Source of the DNA: JAJXZJ01 sp050012855
GTDB taxonomy: Bacteria > Verrucomicrobiota > Verrucomicrobiia > Limisphaerales > J093
Length of the DNA: 64,000 nt
Assembly (NCBI GenBank): GCA_050012855.1
Contig: JBEKGJ010000002.1
Coordinates: 62,001 to 126,000 of the forward strand
Direction of reading: 5' to 3'
Under the pieces are notes generated by a model, which made no database searches, was not told the origin of the DNA, and saw only the letters and a program-made list of their open reading frames with translations. Of the stretch, positions 7,029 to 16,434 are shown piece after piece; position 1 is the stretch's first letter; every line of letters begins with the position of its first letter. The translations under genes were made by a program, and so were the position numbers.

Positions 7029-10000
7029 ATGTCTGAGCCAAAACAAGAATCTGCGAAGTCAGTCAAGTCGCCTGTCACTGACTACCGGCACGCGACGAAA
7101 CGCAAAAACAACCCGCCCGCTGGACTCGCGGCTTCCGGCGAAATCAAAGAAGCGCCCAAGCTCCATTTCGCCTACAACCCACACCTGCCGCCCAAACTCC
7201 GCTCCGATCCCACTGGCAAGGCGGATGCCCTGCCGGAACTGCTCCACGACGCCACCACGCGCAAGCTCACCAAAGACGAGGCCCGCCTAGTGGCCGATGC
7301 ACTCCGCAACCAGGAGCCGTGGCTGGAATGGAGTGGCAAGCAGGAGAAAAAGGCGTTCGCGGTCGAGCCTGTGGCGCTCCACATTCACGAGCGCATTTCG
7401 GCGCAGGCCATTCTCAAGGTCGCGGCGCGGGAGGACGTGCAGCGCGATATGTTTGCCGACCCGCAACTCTCCTATCAGCAGGCCGTGCAGTTCTACGAGC
7501 ATGACGTGGACTGGGCCAACCGCATGATTCTGGGCGACTCCCTGCAAGTGATGGCCAGCCTCGCTAGGCGTGAGGCGCTGGCAGGCAAGGTGCAGATGAT
7601 TTACCTCGACCCGCCCTACGGCATCAATTTCAAATCCAACTTCCAGCCAGAAATTCGCAAGCGCGAGGTGAAAGACAAAGAGAGCGACCTGACTCGCGAA
7701 CCGGAAATGGTGAAGGCGTACCACGACACCTGGACACTGGGCGTTCATTCTTACCTTGCCTACCTGCGCGACCGGCTCATCCTCGCCCGCGAACTGCTTG
7801 CCGACGCCGGCAGCATCTTTGTTCAGATCTCGGATGAAAATGTTCACCGAGTCCGGTTGTTGCTGGATGAGATTTTCGAGGGCGGGAATTTCATCAGTTT
7901 GATAAGCTACAAGACAACGCAAAGCGCAGGCTCATCCAAGTTGGATACTTCCTGCGACTATCTGATTTGGTATGCAAGAAACCACGAGAAGTTAGAGTGC
8001 CGCGCCCTTTTCAAGAAGCTTGTCAGGGGCGAAAAAGGGGCAACGCGATACGATTTCGTTGAGGACATGGAAACTGGTGCGGTGCGTCGAACTACAGAGG
8101 AAGAAGAAGAGGCAAATGCAATACCGGACACTTGCAGGTTGTTTACCGACCAAGGTTTGACCTCGCGCGGAGAAGGTTCGGAAAACACGATGTCGGCAAT
8201 CACATTTGAGGACGACAACTATTATCCATCCGTCGGACACTGGCGCACAACCGTTGCCAACATCATGGGGCGTGTAATCCCGGCGGGCAGAGTGATCAAG
8301 ACCGGGAAAAACAAACTGAGATTCAAGAAGTGCTTTAAGGATTTTGGTTGCTTAGAGTTAACGAACTTTTGGGACGACGTAGGGGGTGGAATACAGAGCA
8401 GGAATGACCCGAAGATTTATGCTGTTCAGACCTCCTCCTCAATCATTCAGCGTTGTCTGTTGCTTACTACCAAGCCGGGAGACCTGGTTTTAGACCCGAC
8501 CTGCGGCAGTGGCACGACTGCGTTCGTGGCCGAGCAGTGGGGGCGTCGCTGGATTACCATTGACACCAGCCGTGTGGCGTTGGCGCTGGCCCGCCAGCGA
8601 TTGATCACGGCCAGGTTTGATTTTTACAAGCTGCGCGAGGATGGGAAAGGCGTCGCGGGTGGCTTCGTCTGTGAAACCGTTCCTCACATCACGCTTGAAT
8701 CTATTGCAAAGAACGTGGCGTTGGACGGCATCTTCGCCAAGCACCAGCCCATTCTCGACGCAAACCGCAAGATGTTGAACGAGGCGTTGAGGCGCGTCAC
8801 TGCCGACCTGCGCCAGAAACTCAACGCCAAACTGCTCGAAAAGGAAAAACGCGAGGGCAAGAAGGCCGTGACTGAAGCTGACCGCCGCCGTTGGTCGCTG
8901 CCCAAAGAGCCGTGGCGCGAATGGGAAGTGCCTTTCGACGAGGACGAGGACTGGCCTGCCACGTTGCAGACAGCGCTTAAGAAATATCGGGCCGCGTGGC
9001 GGATGAAGATGGACGAGGTCAACGACGCCGTTTCCAAAAACGCCGAGCCAGAGGAACTGGTGGACAAGCCGGAAGTGGCCAAGGGCGTGGTGCGGGTGTC
9101 CGGCCCGTTCACGATGGAAGCGGTGATGCCCGCCGAAGAAGGGCTTGAATGGGAAACCCCCATTGGCGGCGAGCTGGACGAGATGGAAACTTTCGGCGCT
9201 GAAGGCGCGGGCGAGTCTGTCGCAACCGCGAACGAACCCGCCAATGCCGAGGCGTATCTGGACAAGATGCTGCGATTGCTCAAGGCGGACGGCGTGCGCT
9301 TCCCGAACAACAAGGTAGCCAAGTTTTCGCGGCTTGAACGGTGCCAAAGCGGCGACTTTCTGCATGCCGAAGGTGAGTGGACGGCGGAGAATGGCAAAGA
9401 GCGAAAAGTCGCCGTGTCGTTCGGTCCGCAGTTCGGTTCGGTCACAGCCTATCAAGTGGAGCACGCCTTGCGGCAGTCACACAGGCGCGGGTTTGATGAC
9501 TTGGTATTCGCCGGGTTCAGCTTCGATGCGACGGCGCAAGCGGTCATTCAGGAGGAGACGGACCTGCCCAAGCCAAAGGTCCGGCCCCACATGTCTCACA
9601 TTTCCCCCGACGTGAACATGGGCGACCTGCTCAAGACCACGCCCAACTCGCAAATCTTCACCGTGTTCGGTACCCCGCGTACGGACTTGCGGCCCACGGC
9701 TGACGGCCAGTGGGAAATCGAAATGCAGGGCGTGGACGTTTACAACCCGGTGGATAACACCATCCTGCCCACCAGCGCCGACAAAGTGGCGGCGTGGTTT
9801 CTGGACACGGATTACGACGGGCGGACGTTCTGCATCACCCAGGCATTTTTCCCGGATAAGAGAGCGTGGGAAAAGCTGGCCAAGGCGCTCAAGGGCGTGG
9901 TGGACGAAGCGGCGTTTGCCGCCTTGAGCGGCACGGTGTCGCTGCCGTTTCCGACCGGCCTACGCAAGCGCGCCGCGGTGAAGGTGATTGACCCGCGTGG

Positions 10001-10049
10001 CAACGAAGTGATGCGGGTGCATCGGTTGAACGGGAAGAAAACATACTGA
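7029..10049 (+). CDS. mod: Type III restriction-modification methyltransferase (Mod)
   Basis: This subunit transfers a methyl group from S-adenosylmethionine to an adenine in the recognition site and gives the Mod-Res complex its specificity. The protein has about 1006 residues. Catalytic motif IV, D-P-P-Y-G, is near residue 193 and the AdoMet motif, D-P-T-C-G-S-G-T-T, near residue 490. That IV-before-I order is the beta class expected for type III Mod. The segment between them (about 7850-8470) is the target-recognition region and is clearly richer in A and T than the rest. A long charged C-terminal part follows. The ATG at 7029 was chosen over a GTG at 6996. The Res gene starts 9 bp downstream. 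Confidence 0.93.
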   Translation: MSEPKQESAKSVKSPVTDYRHATKRKNNPPAGLAASGEIKEAPKLHFAYNPHLPPKLRSDPTGKADALPELLHDATTRKLTKDEARLVADALRNQEPWLEWSGKQEKKAFAVEPVALHIHERISAQAILKVAAREDVQRDMFADPQLSYQQAVQFYEHDVDWANRMILGDSLQVMASLARREALAGKVQMIYLDPPYGINFKSNFQPEIRKREVKDKESDLTREPEMVKAYHDTWTLGVHSYLAYLRDRLILARELLADAGSIFVQISDENVHRVRLLLDEIFEGGNFISLISYKTTQSAGSSKLDTSCDYLIWYARNHEKLECRALFKKLVRGEKGATRYDFVEDMETGAVRRTTEEEEEANAIPDTCRLFTDQGLTSRGEGSENTMSAITFEDDNYYPSVGHWRTTVANIMGRVIPAGRVIKTGKNKLRFKKCFKDFGCLELTNFWDDVGGGIQSRNDPKIYAVQTSSSIIQRCLLLTTKPGDLVLDPTCGSGTTAFVAEQWGRRWITIDTSRVALALARQRLITARFDFYKLREDGKGVAGGFVCETVPHITLESIAKNVALDGIFAKHQPILDANRKMLNEALRRVTADLRQKLNAKLLEKEKREGKKAVTEADRRRWSLPKEPWREWEVPFDEDEDWPATLQTALKKYRAAWRMKMDEVNDAVSKNAEPEELVDKPEVAKGVVRVSGPFTMEAVMPAEEGLEWETPIGGELDEMETFGAEGAGESVATANEPANAEAYLDKMLRLLKADGVRFPNNKVAKFSRLERCQSGDFLHAEGEWTAENGKERKVAVSFGPQFGSVTAYQVEHALRQSHRRGFDDLVFAGFSFDATAQAVIQEETDLPKPKVRPHMSHISPDVNMGDLLKTTPNSQIFTVFGTPRTDLRPTADGQWEIEMQGVDVYNPVDNTILPTSADKVAAWFLDTDYDGRTFCITQAFFPDKRAWEKLAKALKGVVDEAAFAALSGTVSLPFPTGLRKRAAVKVIDPRGNEVMRVHRLNGKKTY

Positions 10050-10058
10050 GTCGCTGCC

Positions 10059-13000
10059 ATGCCTGCCGCCAAGCAACAGGAGATTCCGATTCAGCCGGTC
10101 AACAAGCCGATTCTGTGCAGCCCGTTTGAAGAACCAGGGGAGCACTGGCAATACAAGACCGACACCGGCGAGGCGTTTCGCGTGTCCACGCGCCGCCCCG
10201 GCGCGTACTGGTTCAAGAGCCGGCGCACCGGCACGGCGCAAAAGGAGTTCGGTTTCATCACCGAGGAAGAAAGCGAACCGCTGCCGCTGGTGAACGCGCT
10301 GCGGGAAGACGTACGCAAGTGGCGCGACGGCGGTTACGAAAACGCCACGCCGGTCACGAGGCAATTGCTACGGCACTGGTGGAGCAAAGACCGTGCACGG
10401 CGTTTGTTCTTCTGCCAGTTGGAAGCGGTCGAGACGATTATCTACTTGAATGAAGTGCTCGCCTCGGGAAAGAAGCCGCGCTGGAAACCGGCGTTCAGCG
10501 TCGAGGATTTTCACGCGCTGCGTCGAGGCGAGCGGCCAACCGGTTTAGAACTTCCGCCGAATCAACTGGTGTATCCATCGCTGGTGGACAAACCGAACGA
10601 GCCGGAGTTTCCGCCGCTCACACGCTACGGCTGCAAGATGGCGACTGGCAGCGGGAAAACCGTCTTAATGGCGATGTTGATTTCGTGGTCGTTCTGCAAT
10701 CGAGGTCGCGTGCCAGGCGATACGCGCTTCCCCGATGCCGTCCTGGTGACGTGTCCGAATCTCACGATCAAGGAACGGTTGCAAGTCCTGCGGCCCGATA
10801 ACCCGGACAACTATTACGAAGCGTTCGATCTGATTCCATCCTCTGAGCTTCGCGAGTTGTTGAGGCGTGGCAAAGTGCTCATCACAAACTGGCATTGGTT
10901 CAATCCCGAATCGCCGCACAGTGAGGGCGGCAGGAGTTTCGCGGTTGTCAACAAGGGTGAGGAAAGCCCCGAAGCCTTCGCGCGTAATCGTCTTGGCGAG
11001 CTTTACGATCGTGCGCCGATCCTCGTGTTGAATGACGAAGCGCATCACGCCTACAGGCCCGCCCCTGTCGGCCCGAATGAGAAACTGACGGCGGAAGAAA
11101 GGGTTGAACGTGAGGAAGCCACAGTCTGGATTTCCGGCCTGGACACGATCAACGCCGCGTGCGGCATCAAGTTCTGCGTGGACTTATCCGCCACGCCTTT
11201 TTATCTGTTCGGCAGCGGCTACGTCGAAGGCTCGCCGTTTCCGTGGCTGGTGAGCGACTTCGGTTTGGTGGACGCGATTGAATCCGGCATCGTGAAGATT
11301 CCACGCATCCCCGTGAGCGACACCACCGGCAGGCCGGAGCCGAAATTCTTTACGTTGTGGAAGCAGATTACCGCCAATCTGCAACCGGGTGAGAAATTGC
11401 CCGGTGGCAAGCCCAAGCCGGATGTTGTGTGGCGCGAAGCGGAGGATGCGTTGACTACGCTGGCGGCGCAATGGAAAGAACGTTTTGAGTATTACCAAAA
11501 CCGTGAGCCGGGTAAGGAGCAAGTGCCGCCTGTGATGATCGTGGTCAGCGACAACACCGACATCGCCCAGCTTTTCTACGAAAACCTCTCCGGTGAGCAG
11601 ACGGTGGAAGTCGTCAATGCCAACGGGAATGAGAAAGACGACGAAGACGAGGAAGAAGAACCGACCGCAAGAAAGAAGAAGCCAAAGACAAAGACGGTTT
11701 ACGGAACTGGCAAACTGTTTCCGGCGCTTTTTTCAAACAGTGAGGGGTGCAAGCCGACGCTTCGGATTGACTCGAAATTGCTGGCAGAGGCGGAAAGCGA
11801 AGATCCAAACGCGAGTCGCAAAGAGGCCGCAGAGGAATTGCGGCAAATCGTGGACTCCGTAGGCAAGCCGGGTAAACCCGGCGAGCAGGTGCGCTGCGTG
11901 GTTTCCGTGCAAATGCTTACCGAAGGATGGGATGCGAACAACGTCACGCACATTCTCGGCTTGCGGGCGTTTCACAGTCAGTTGCTCTGCGAGCAGGTTG
12001 TCGGGCGCGGTCTGCGGAGGATGGACTACACCGTTGACCGGGAAACCGGATTGCTCACCGAAGAATACGTGGACATTTACGGCGTGCCTTTCTCGGTGAT
12101 TCCGTTCAAAGGGCGCAAGCCGGGTGGCGGACCTGAGATAGTGGACAAACCGAAGAATCACGTTTGCGCACTCGATCAACGCGCCGCGATGGAAATGCGG
12201 TTTCCCATTGTTGAAGGCTATGTGGTTTCGCTGCGGCAGAATTTCATCAAGGCGGATGTCGGCAAGATGGAAACGCTGCGCCTTGAACCTTTCCACATGC
12301 CCACGGCGGTTTTTGTGAAGCCACAAGTCGGCTATCAGATGGGCACGCCATCGTTGACGGGCGGCTTTCAGTTTGTGGAGCAAGACCGCGAAGCTTACTA
12401 CCGCGAAACGCATCTCCAAACGATCAAGTTTGAAATTGCGCGGCTGGTTGTTTGGGCGCTGACTAACGCGACACCGCTCGGCACGCCGAAACTGCGGCTG
12501 CGCTCGCGTCACCAGTTGTTCCCGCAGGTTTACCGGCTGGTTGAGGAATACGTCAGTCGCAAGGTGGATTTCCACGACTGCCACTCGTGCGAACTTGGCT
12601 TGCAGACCTACGTGCAACGCACTGTCGAACGCTTGCTTGCCGCCATCGAACCTGACGACGCCAAAGGCGAACCGCCGTTGTTGCCGATTCTGAATCGCTC
12701 CAAGCCAATCGGCAGTTCAGCGGAAGTGAGCTTCCCAACAATCCGGCCCTGCTGCGGCACGTTCAAGAGCCACGTCAACCAGGTAGTTCTCGACACTGAC
12801 ACTTGGGAGCAGACGGCAGCGTTTCGCTTGGAACAGTCGAAGGCGGTGAAGTTCTACGTTCGCAACGATCACTTGGAACTCACCATTCCTTACGAATACC
12901 TCGGCGTCAGCCACAGCTACATTCCAGACTTCATCGTGCGTCTGATGAACGACGTGAACTTGCTTCTGGAAATCAAAGGCGATGTTCCTGATAAAGCGCG

Positions 13001-13142
13001 AGCCAAACACCAGGCGGCGCGTCGGTGGGTTTCAGCCGTGAATAATTGGGGCAAGCTGGGCAAGTGGCAGTTTCACCCTTGCCTCGATCCACAGATGTTG
13101 GGGCGCGAACTGGATTGGCTGCAACGCTCTACCACGCAATGA
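10059..13142 (+). CDS. res: Type III restriction endonuclease, helicase-nuclease subunit (Res)
   Basis: This is the ATP-dependent translocase and nuclease of the type III system. It cleaves unmethylated foreign DNA together with Mod. The 1027-residue protein has Walker A A-T-G-S-G-K-T near residue 195, a DEAH-type box (L-N-D-E-A-H-H) near 325, the S-A-T motif near 380, and motif VI (V-V-G-R-G-L-R-R) near 647. The C-terminal PD-(D/E)XK nuclease is visible as P-D-F-I-V-R followed by L-L-E-I-K-G near 970. An acidic-basic linker around residues 525-550 is unusual but in frame. The gene looks intact, is co-transcribed with mod, and is likely active. Confidence 0.93.
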   Translation: MPAAKQQEIPIQPVNKPILCSPFEEPGEHWQYKTDTGEAFRVSTRRPGAYWFKSRRTGTAQKEFGFITEEESEPLPLVNALREDVRKWRDGGYENATPVTRQLLRHWWSKDRARRLFFCQLEAVETIIYLNEVLASGKKPRWKPAFSVEDFHALRRGERPTGLELPPNQLVYPSLVDKPNEPEFPPLTRYGCKMATGSGKTVLMAMLISWSFCNRGRVPGDTRFPDAVLVTCPNLTIKERLQVLRPDNPDNYYEAFDLIPSSELRELLRRGKVLITNWHWFNPESPHSEGGRSFAVVNKGEESPEAFARNRLGELYDRAPILVLNDEAHHAYRPAPVGPNEKLTAEERVEREEATVWISGLDTINAACGIKFCVDLSATPFYLFGSGYVEGSPFPWLVSDFGLVDAIESGIVKIPRIPVSDTTGRPEPKFFTLWKQITANLQPGEKLPGGKPKPDVVWREAEDALTTLAAQWKERFEYYQNREPGKEQVPPVMIVVSDNTDIAQLFYENLSGEQTVEVVNANGNEKDDEDEEEEPTARKKKPKTKTVYGTGKLFPALFSNSEGCKPTLRIDSKLLAEAESEDPNASRKEAAEELRQIVDSVGKPGKPGEQVRCVVSVQMLTEGWDANNVTHILGLRAFHSQLLCEQVVGRGLRRMDYTVDRETGLLTEEYVDIYGVPFSVIPFKGRKPGGGPEIVDKPKNHVCALDQRAAMEMRFPIVEGYVVSLRQNFIKADVGKMETLRLEPFHMPTAVFVKPQVGYQMGTPSLTGGFQFVEQDREAYYRETHLQTIKFEIARLVVWALTNATPLGTPKLRLRSRHQLFPQVYRLVEEYVSRKVDFHDCHSCELGLQTYVQRTVERLLAAIEPDDAKGEPPLLPILNRSKPIGSSAEVSFPTIRPCCGTFKSHVNQVVLDTDTWEQTAAFRLEQSKAVKFYVRNDHLELTIPYEYLGVSHSYIPDFIVRLMNDVNLLLEIKGDVPDKARAKHQAARRWVSAVNNWGKLGKWQFHPCLDPQMLGRELDWLQRSTTQ

Positions 13143-13412
13143 CATTTTCGGTTTCAGCATGAAGCAACTGAGACAGGACAGGCAATCCGAACGGCTCCGC
13201 GAACGAAGCGGGTTGCTGATGGACCGGGAGCAGTGCCGGCGTGCGCTGGAGAGGAGGCGTTGGAAGAATTCGCGGGCCACATTTGGAAGACCAGGCGCGC
13301 GAGCGCGGCGGGGGACGTGTCGGCGCTGGAGCGGGAGATAGACGAGTTGGTGTATGTGCTCTACCGCCTGACGGCGGAGGAAATCAGAATCGTGGAGTCG
13401 TCCAGCGCATGA
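13143..13412 (+). pseudogene. Small frame resembling the C-terminal tail of a DNA methylase
   Basis: Directly after the Res stop, and in the same frame, the DNA stays open for 89 codons. It encodes a tail with E-I-D-E-L-V-Y-V-L-Y-R-L-T-A-E-E-I. That sequence is typical of the last residues of Eco57I-like/type IIG and PglX-like adenine methylases. No ATG is in frame; a GTG at 13233 is possible. Its stop overlaps the AAA gene start as ATGA, which suggests a former operon partner of that gene. It is either a remnant left when the type III genes replaced another system, or a small coupled gene. Confidence 0.45.
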
Positions 13413-14539
13413 AGAACGTGGGGAATTACGAGAAGAACAGACGGTTCCATGAGCGGATTGGACGCCTCATGGTGCATGGGCATTATCGCCGCGCCTTGGA
13501 ATTGTTGGACAGACTCATCGAAGACACGCTGCCGTTGTTTCACGGCGAGGATTGGGTCATTGAAGAAAGGCGGTTGGCCTGGCTTTACCGGACTGAATTG
13601 TTGCGTGAGTGGGGGCGGTTGACCGAGGCGCTGGCTTGGGTGTGTCTGGAAGTGGAGATGAACCCGTCCAACGTTGCCGCTGTGGCCTTGAAAGAGCGGT
13701 TGAAGCGGGAAGCCGGGTTGCATCGGCGGCAGGATGGTGGAACACAGATCGCTGTCAGCGGCGACAAGCCGACCCGAACGGCTTGGGGCGGCGTGGCCGG
13801 GATGCGCGACCTCAAGGCCATGTTGGAGCGTGATGTCATCCTGCCGCTGCAAGAGCCTGACATCTACGCCCGCTACCGCTTGAATCTCCCCAACGGCATC
13901 CTGCTTTATGGCCCGCCCGGCTGCAGCAAGACGTTCATCGCCCGCAAGCTGGCGGAAGTCGCGGGTTTCAATTTCATGGAAGTAACGCCGGGCGATTTGG
14001 CGAGCATCTATGTTCACGGCACGCAGGGGAAGATCGCGGAACTGTTCGGCCAAGCGCGCAAACAGGCCCCTTGCATGATGTTCTTCGACGAACTCGACGC
14101 GATGGTGCCGAATCGGGGCGGGGATTTCGTCGGCCACCACTACGCCAGCGAGGTCAATGAATTCCTGGTGCAATTGAACGAAGCCGGCAAGAACCGCGTG
14201 CTGGTGATTGGCGCCACGAATCTGCCGGAGCGGATTGACCCCGCCGTGTGCCGGCCCGGACGGCTGGACAAAAAGTTCTTTGTCGGGCCGCCCGACTACG
14301 AGGCGCGGGTCGAGTTACTTCGCCTCTACCTGGCCAACCGCCCGCAGGAAGCCATTGACTGGCACAATTGCGCCGGGGAGCTTGAAAACTACACCTGCGC
14401 CGAGATTGAATTCATCGTGAACGAGGCGGCCCGAATCGCGCTCGCCCAAAACCGACCCATCATCAACGGCGACATTCTGAATGCCGCAGGCAACAACCCG
14501 TCCGCGCTTTCCGCATCCGACATTGAGAAAATGAGATGA
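13409..14539 (+). CDS. AAA-family ATPase
   Basis: This is a classical AAA ATPase of about 376 residues. An N-terminal helical region of roughly 110 residues is followed by one AAA module: Walker A G-P-P-G-C-S-K-T near residue 168, Walker B M-M-F-F-D-E-L-D near 224, sensor 1 I-G-A-T-N near 268 and the arginine-finger region C-R-P-G-R-L-D near 283. The C-terminal lid follows. The module is closest to the FtsH/CDC48/spastin group but has no protease or second AAA domain. The start at 13409 overlaps the upstream remnant as ATGA. Its place between restriction genes and an unknown protein suggests a defence or island-maintenance role, which is not proven. Confidence 0.82.
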   Translation: MKNVGNYEKNRRFHERIGRLMVHGHYRRALELLDRLIEDTLPLFHGEDWVIEERRLAWLYRTELLREWGRLTEALAWVCLEVEMNPSNVAAVALKERLKREAGLHRRQDGGTQIAVSGDKPTRTAWGGVAGMRDLKAMLERDVILPLQEPDIYARYRLNLPNGILLYGPPGCSKTFIARKLAEVAGFNFMEVTPGDLASIYVHGTQGKIAELFGQARKQAPCMMFFDELDAMVPNRGGDFVGHHYASEVNEFLVQLNEAGKNRVLVIGATNLPERIDPAVCRPGRLDKKFFVGPPDYEARVELLRLYLANRPQEAIDWHNCAGELENYTCAEIEFIVNEAARIALAQNRPIINGDILNAAGNNPSALSASDIEKMR

Positions 14540-14607
14540 CCCTGGCGCTGCCCTCTTGATGCCTGAACCAATTTGCCAGCGCGCTTTAGGTGAGGTAGAT
14601 TAGCGCA

Positions 14608-16062
14608 ATGAAGTGTTCTGAATCGGAAGGAGAAGGCGACACCACCGCTGGGGTGGAGCCGGAAGACTTCGAGGATTTCGACTACTACTGGCAGCACTTA
14701 CGGCGGAACTTTGGATACTGCATGGCGGTTGGCGGCATCGCGTGGAACGAGATGGTTTATCGTTCCGGCGAAACGTTGGGGCGGTTAAGCAAAGTGCGTC
14801 ACTCGCTCTTCCATCAAAGGCGAGAGTCCGCGGCCTGTTGCCTCCTGCCTACGCCTGTCGCGGCTGGAGAAAAGGACAGTGGCACGGCATTGCGAGAGGT
14901 GTTGAAAAAGAAGCCCAATTTCTTTCAGACCGCACAATGGCAAACGATCAAAGTAAAAGCATCGGCTGCCGAGCCTGTGGCCTTTTGGAACTTTGGTGGC
15001 CCGCACCGATGCGCGTGGAGGGATTATTATGATGGCGAGAAGTATGAAGACAAACTCTGGAAAGACCCTCGCCAGGATTACTATGAGCGTTTTGCCTTTC
15101 GGACAGACGCCCATCACCCGGATATGCATGAAGTGGGGCGAGAATTTGCGTTTCTGCACATGAATTTGGAGATAAAGGAACAAGAAGCCAGCCACGAGAA
15201 GCACCTCGCGCACTCGGCAAAACAACATGGTCGGTCAGTTGAAGAAGAAGGGAAAGTGAAACAGGCAGAGCACGAGGAAGCGCGGGAAAGGATGAGGCGG
15301 TTTCTGGAAGCGCACGCCCGAATGGATTTTGTGGCTGACACCCGCTTGCCGTGGGCAACAGTCAGCCGGGCGATGGAAGCCGAATGGGAAAGGATTAAGA
15401 ATTTACGCCGCCGCGTAGGACTCGAAGCAAACGAGCAACCGCCAAGAAAGCGCGAATGGAAAAAGCAACTCGAAGTGTATGACGCTTACTTTCCGCACTG
15501 GCTAGAGAACCGAAAAAAGATTGCCGCGTTGCCGCGCATCTGGCGCGAGAATCTTGGCTTTCAGGAAGCGTTCACTTTGCTGGAGGTCAAGCTGACGCCG
15601 GAAGCCGCAACCGTTGCGCAACTCATGGACGAGCGAGGCTTGAAGCCGAAAGGTGTGTTCAAGTTCACGGACAGGTTTCTCCGCAAGCTGGAAAGAGCTT
15701 CTTACATGGAAGCCGCAACTCGTGGATTGTCGGACAGGTCAAAACCAAAACACGGGTCAGGCGCAAAAGGCGTGTTCGACGATGCGAGCCAGCCCGCGGC
15801 AGTGATCGAGTTCGATTACGGCGCCGTTGATGCCCTGCTCGACGGCGGTGAAGGGCCAGATGTTGAGCCGGGAACTTCATCCGAATGGAGCGAAACAGTG
15901 CTGAACACACTGCAATCGTGGCGTCCGCACTTCTGCATCACGAAACCGCAACTCCCACCTAACTTGGCGGAAATGGGTGCCGACAAGCGCCGTGAATGGT
16001 TCAGAGTCGCACGGCAGCGAATTGAATCACTCTGGCCGCCAGTGGACTACGACAAGCTCTGA
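14608..16062 (+). CDS. Unrecognised 484-residue element protein
   Basis: I cannot assign a family. The protein is soluble with no signal peptide. It starts with a very acidic segment (E-D-F-E-D-F-D-Y-Y). A long charged, probably coiled-coil stretch spans about residues 185-240, rich in Glu, Lys, His and Arg, and there is a Trp/Arg-rich second half. It is 68 bp downstream of the AAA ATPase on the same strand, so the two may be one operon and act together. Base composition is lower in GC than the flanking element genes. The start is the first ATG of the open frame; no strong ribosome-binding site is visible. Confidence 0.6.
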   Translation: MKCSESEGEGDTTAGVEPEDFEDFDYYWQHLRRNFGYCMAVGGIAWNEMVYRSGETLGRLSKVRHSLFHQRRESAACCLLPTPVAAGEKDSGTALREVLKKKPNFFQTAQWQTIKVKASAAEPVAFWNFGGPHRCAWRDYYDGEKYEDKLWKDPRQDYYERFAFRTDAHHPDMHEVGREFAFLHMNLEIKEQEASHEKHLAHSAKQHGRSVEEEGKVKQAEHEEARERMRRFLEAHARMDFVADTRLPWATVSRAMEAEWERIKNLRRRVGLEANEQPPRKREWKKQLEVYDAYFPHWLENRKKIAALPRIWRENLGFQEAFTLLEVKLTPEAATVAQLMDERGLKPKGVFKFTDRFLRKLERASYMEAATRGLSDRSKPKHGSGAKGVFDDASQPAAVIEFDYGAVDALLDGGEGPDVEPGTSSEWSETVLNTLQSWRPHFCITKPQLPPNLAEMGADKRREWFRVARQRIESLWPPVDYDKL

Positions 16063-16081
16063 CTTAATTTTCAGAATTAAG
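16063..16081 (+). terminator. AT-rich hairpin directly after the 484-residue gene
   Basis: CTTAATT-TTCAG-AATTAAG begins on the base after the stop codon. The 7-bp stem is weak and no T run follows, so it may be a terminator or part of the control region of the next gene. Confidence 0.3.
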
Positions 16082-16096
16082 CCCCCGCCTTTTTCG

Positions 16097-16124
16097 GCAA
16101 TGCCCATTGTTATATGGGCATTGC
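16097..16124. promoter_or_regulatory. Inverted repeat that contains the start codon of the HTH gene
   Basis: GCAATGCCCAT-TGTTAT-ATGGGCATTGC has perfect 11-bp arms with a 6-base spacer. The ATG at 16114 is the first triplet of the right arm. As DNA it could be an operator for the encoded regulator. As RNA it would hide the start codon in a stem. Confidence 0.55.
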
Positions 16125-16434
16125 AATACATGACGTTTCAGGCAGCGGCGGGCAGCCAATCGCAAGCAGGGGTGTGCGCGCAACCCGCACCGTGTGCCGC
16201 GACAGAGGGGTCAGCGACGTGACCTTTTTGAGATGGGAGCGGCGCGGGTGGATCAAAACTATCAACATTTGCGGCAAGAAATACGTTGATCTTCAATCGC
16301 TTGTGGAGTTCGACCGACGGGCGGCGGCGGGCGAATTTGCCAAGCCGCCGGCAGGGGCAGCGGGTAAGTCGGCTGAGGCGCGAGCAGAGCGGAAGGCACA
16401 GGCGGACGCCGCTAACAGCAAGGCGAGTGCGTGA
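16114..16434 (+). CDS. Small helix-turn-helix protein (excisionase/regulator-like)
   Basis: This 106-residue protein has a MerR/excisionase-like winged HTH: V-T-F-L-R-W-E-R-R-G-W-I followed by a turn and Y-V-D-L-Q-S-L-V-E-F. The tail is rich in Ala, Lys and Glu. Proteins of this type next to the replication genes of integrative elements act as transcription switches or recombination directionality factors. Its start codon lies inside an inverted repeat, which points to autoregulation. The stop overlaps the next start as GTGA. Which of the two roles it plays is not visible. Confidence 0.65.
   Translation: MGIAIHDVSGSGGQPIASRGVRATRTVCRDRGVSDVTFLRWERRGWIKTINICGKKYVDLQSLVEFDRRAAAGEFAKPPAGAAGKSAEARAERKAQADAANSKASA

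Noticed and set aside
6739..7290. Plus-strand frame of 183 codons overlapping the mod start
   Set aside because: It has a low-complexity, Arg/Pro/Ser-rich composition and overlaps the N-terminus of mod in another frame.
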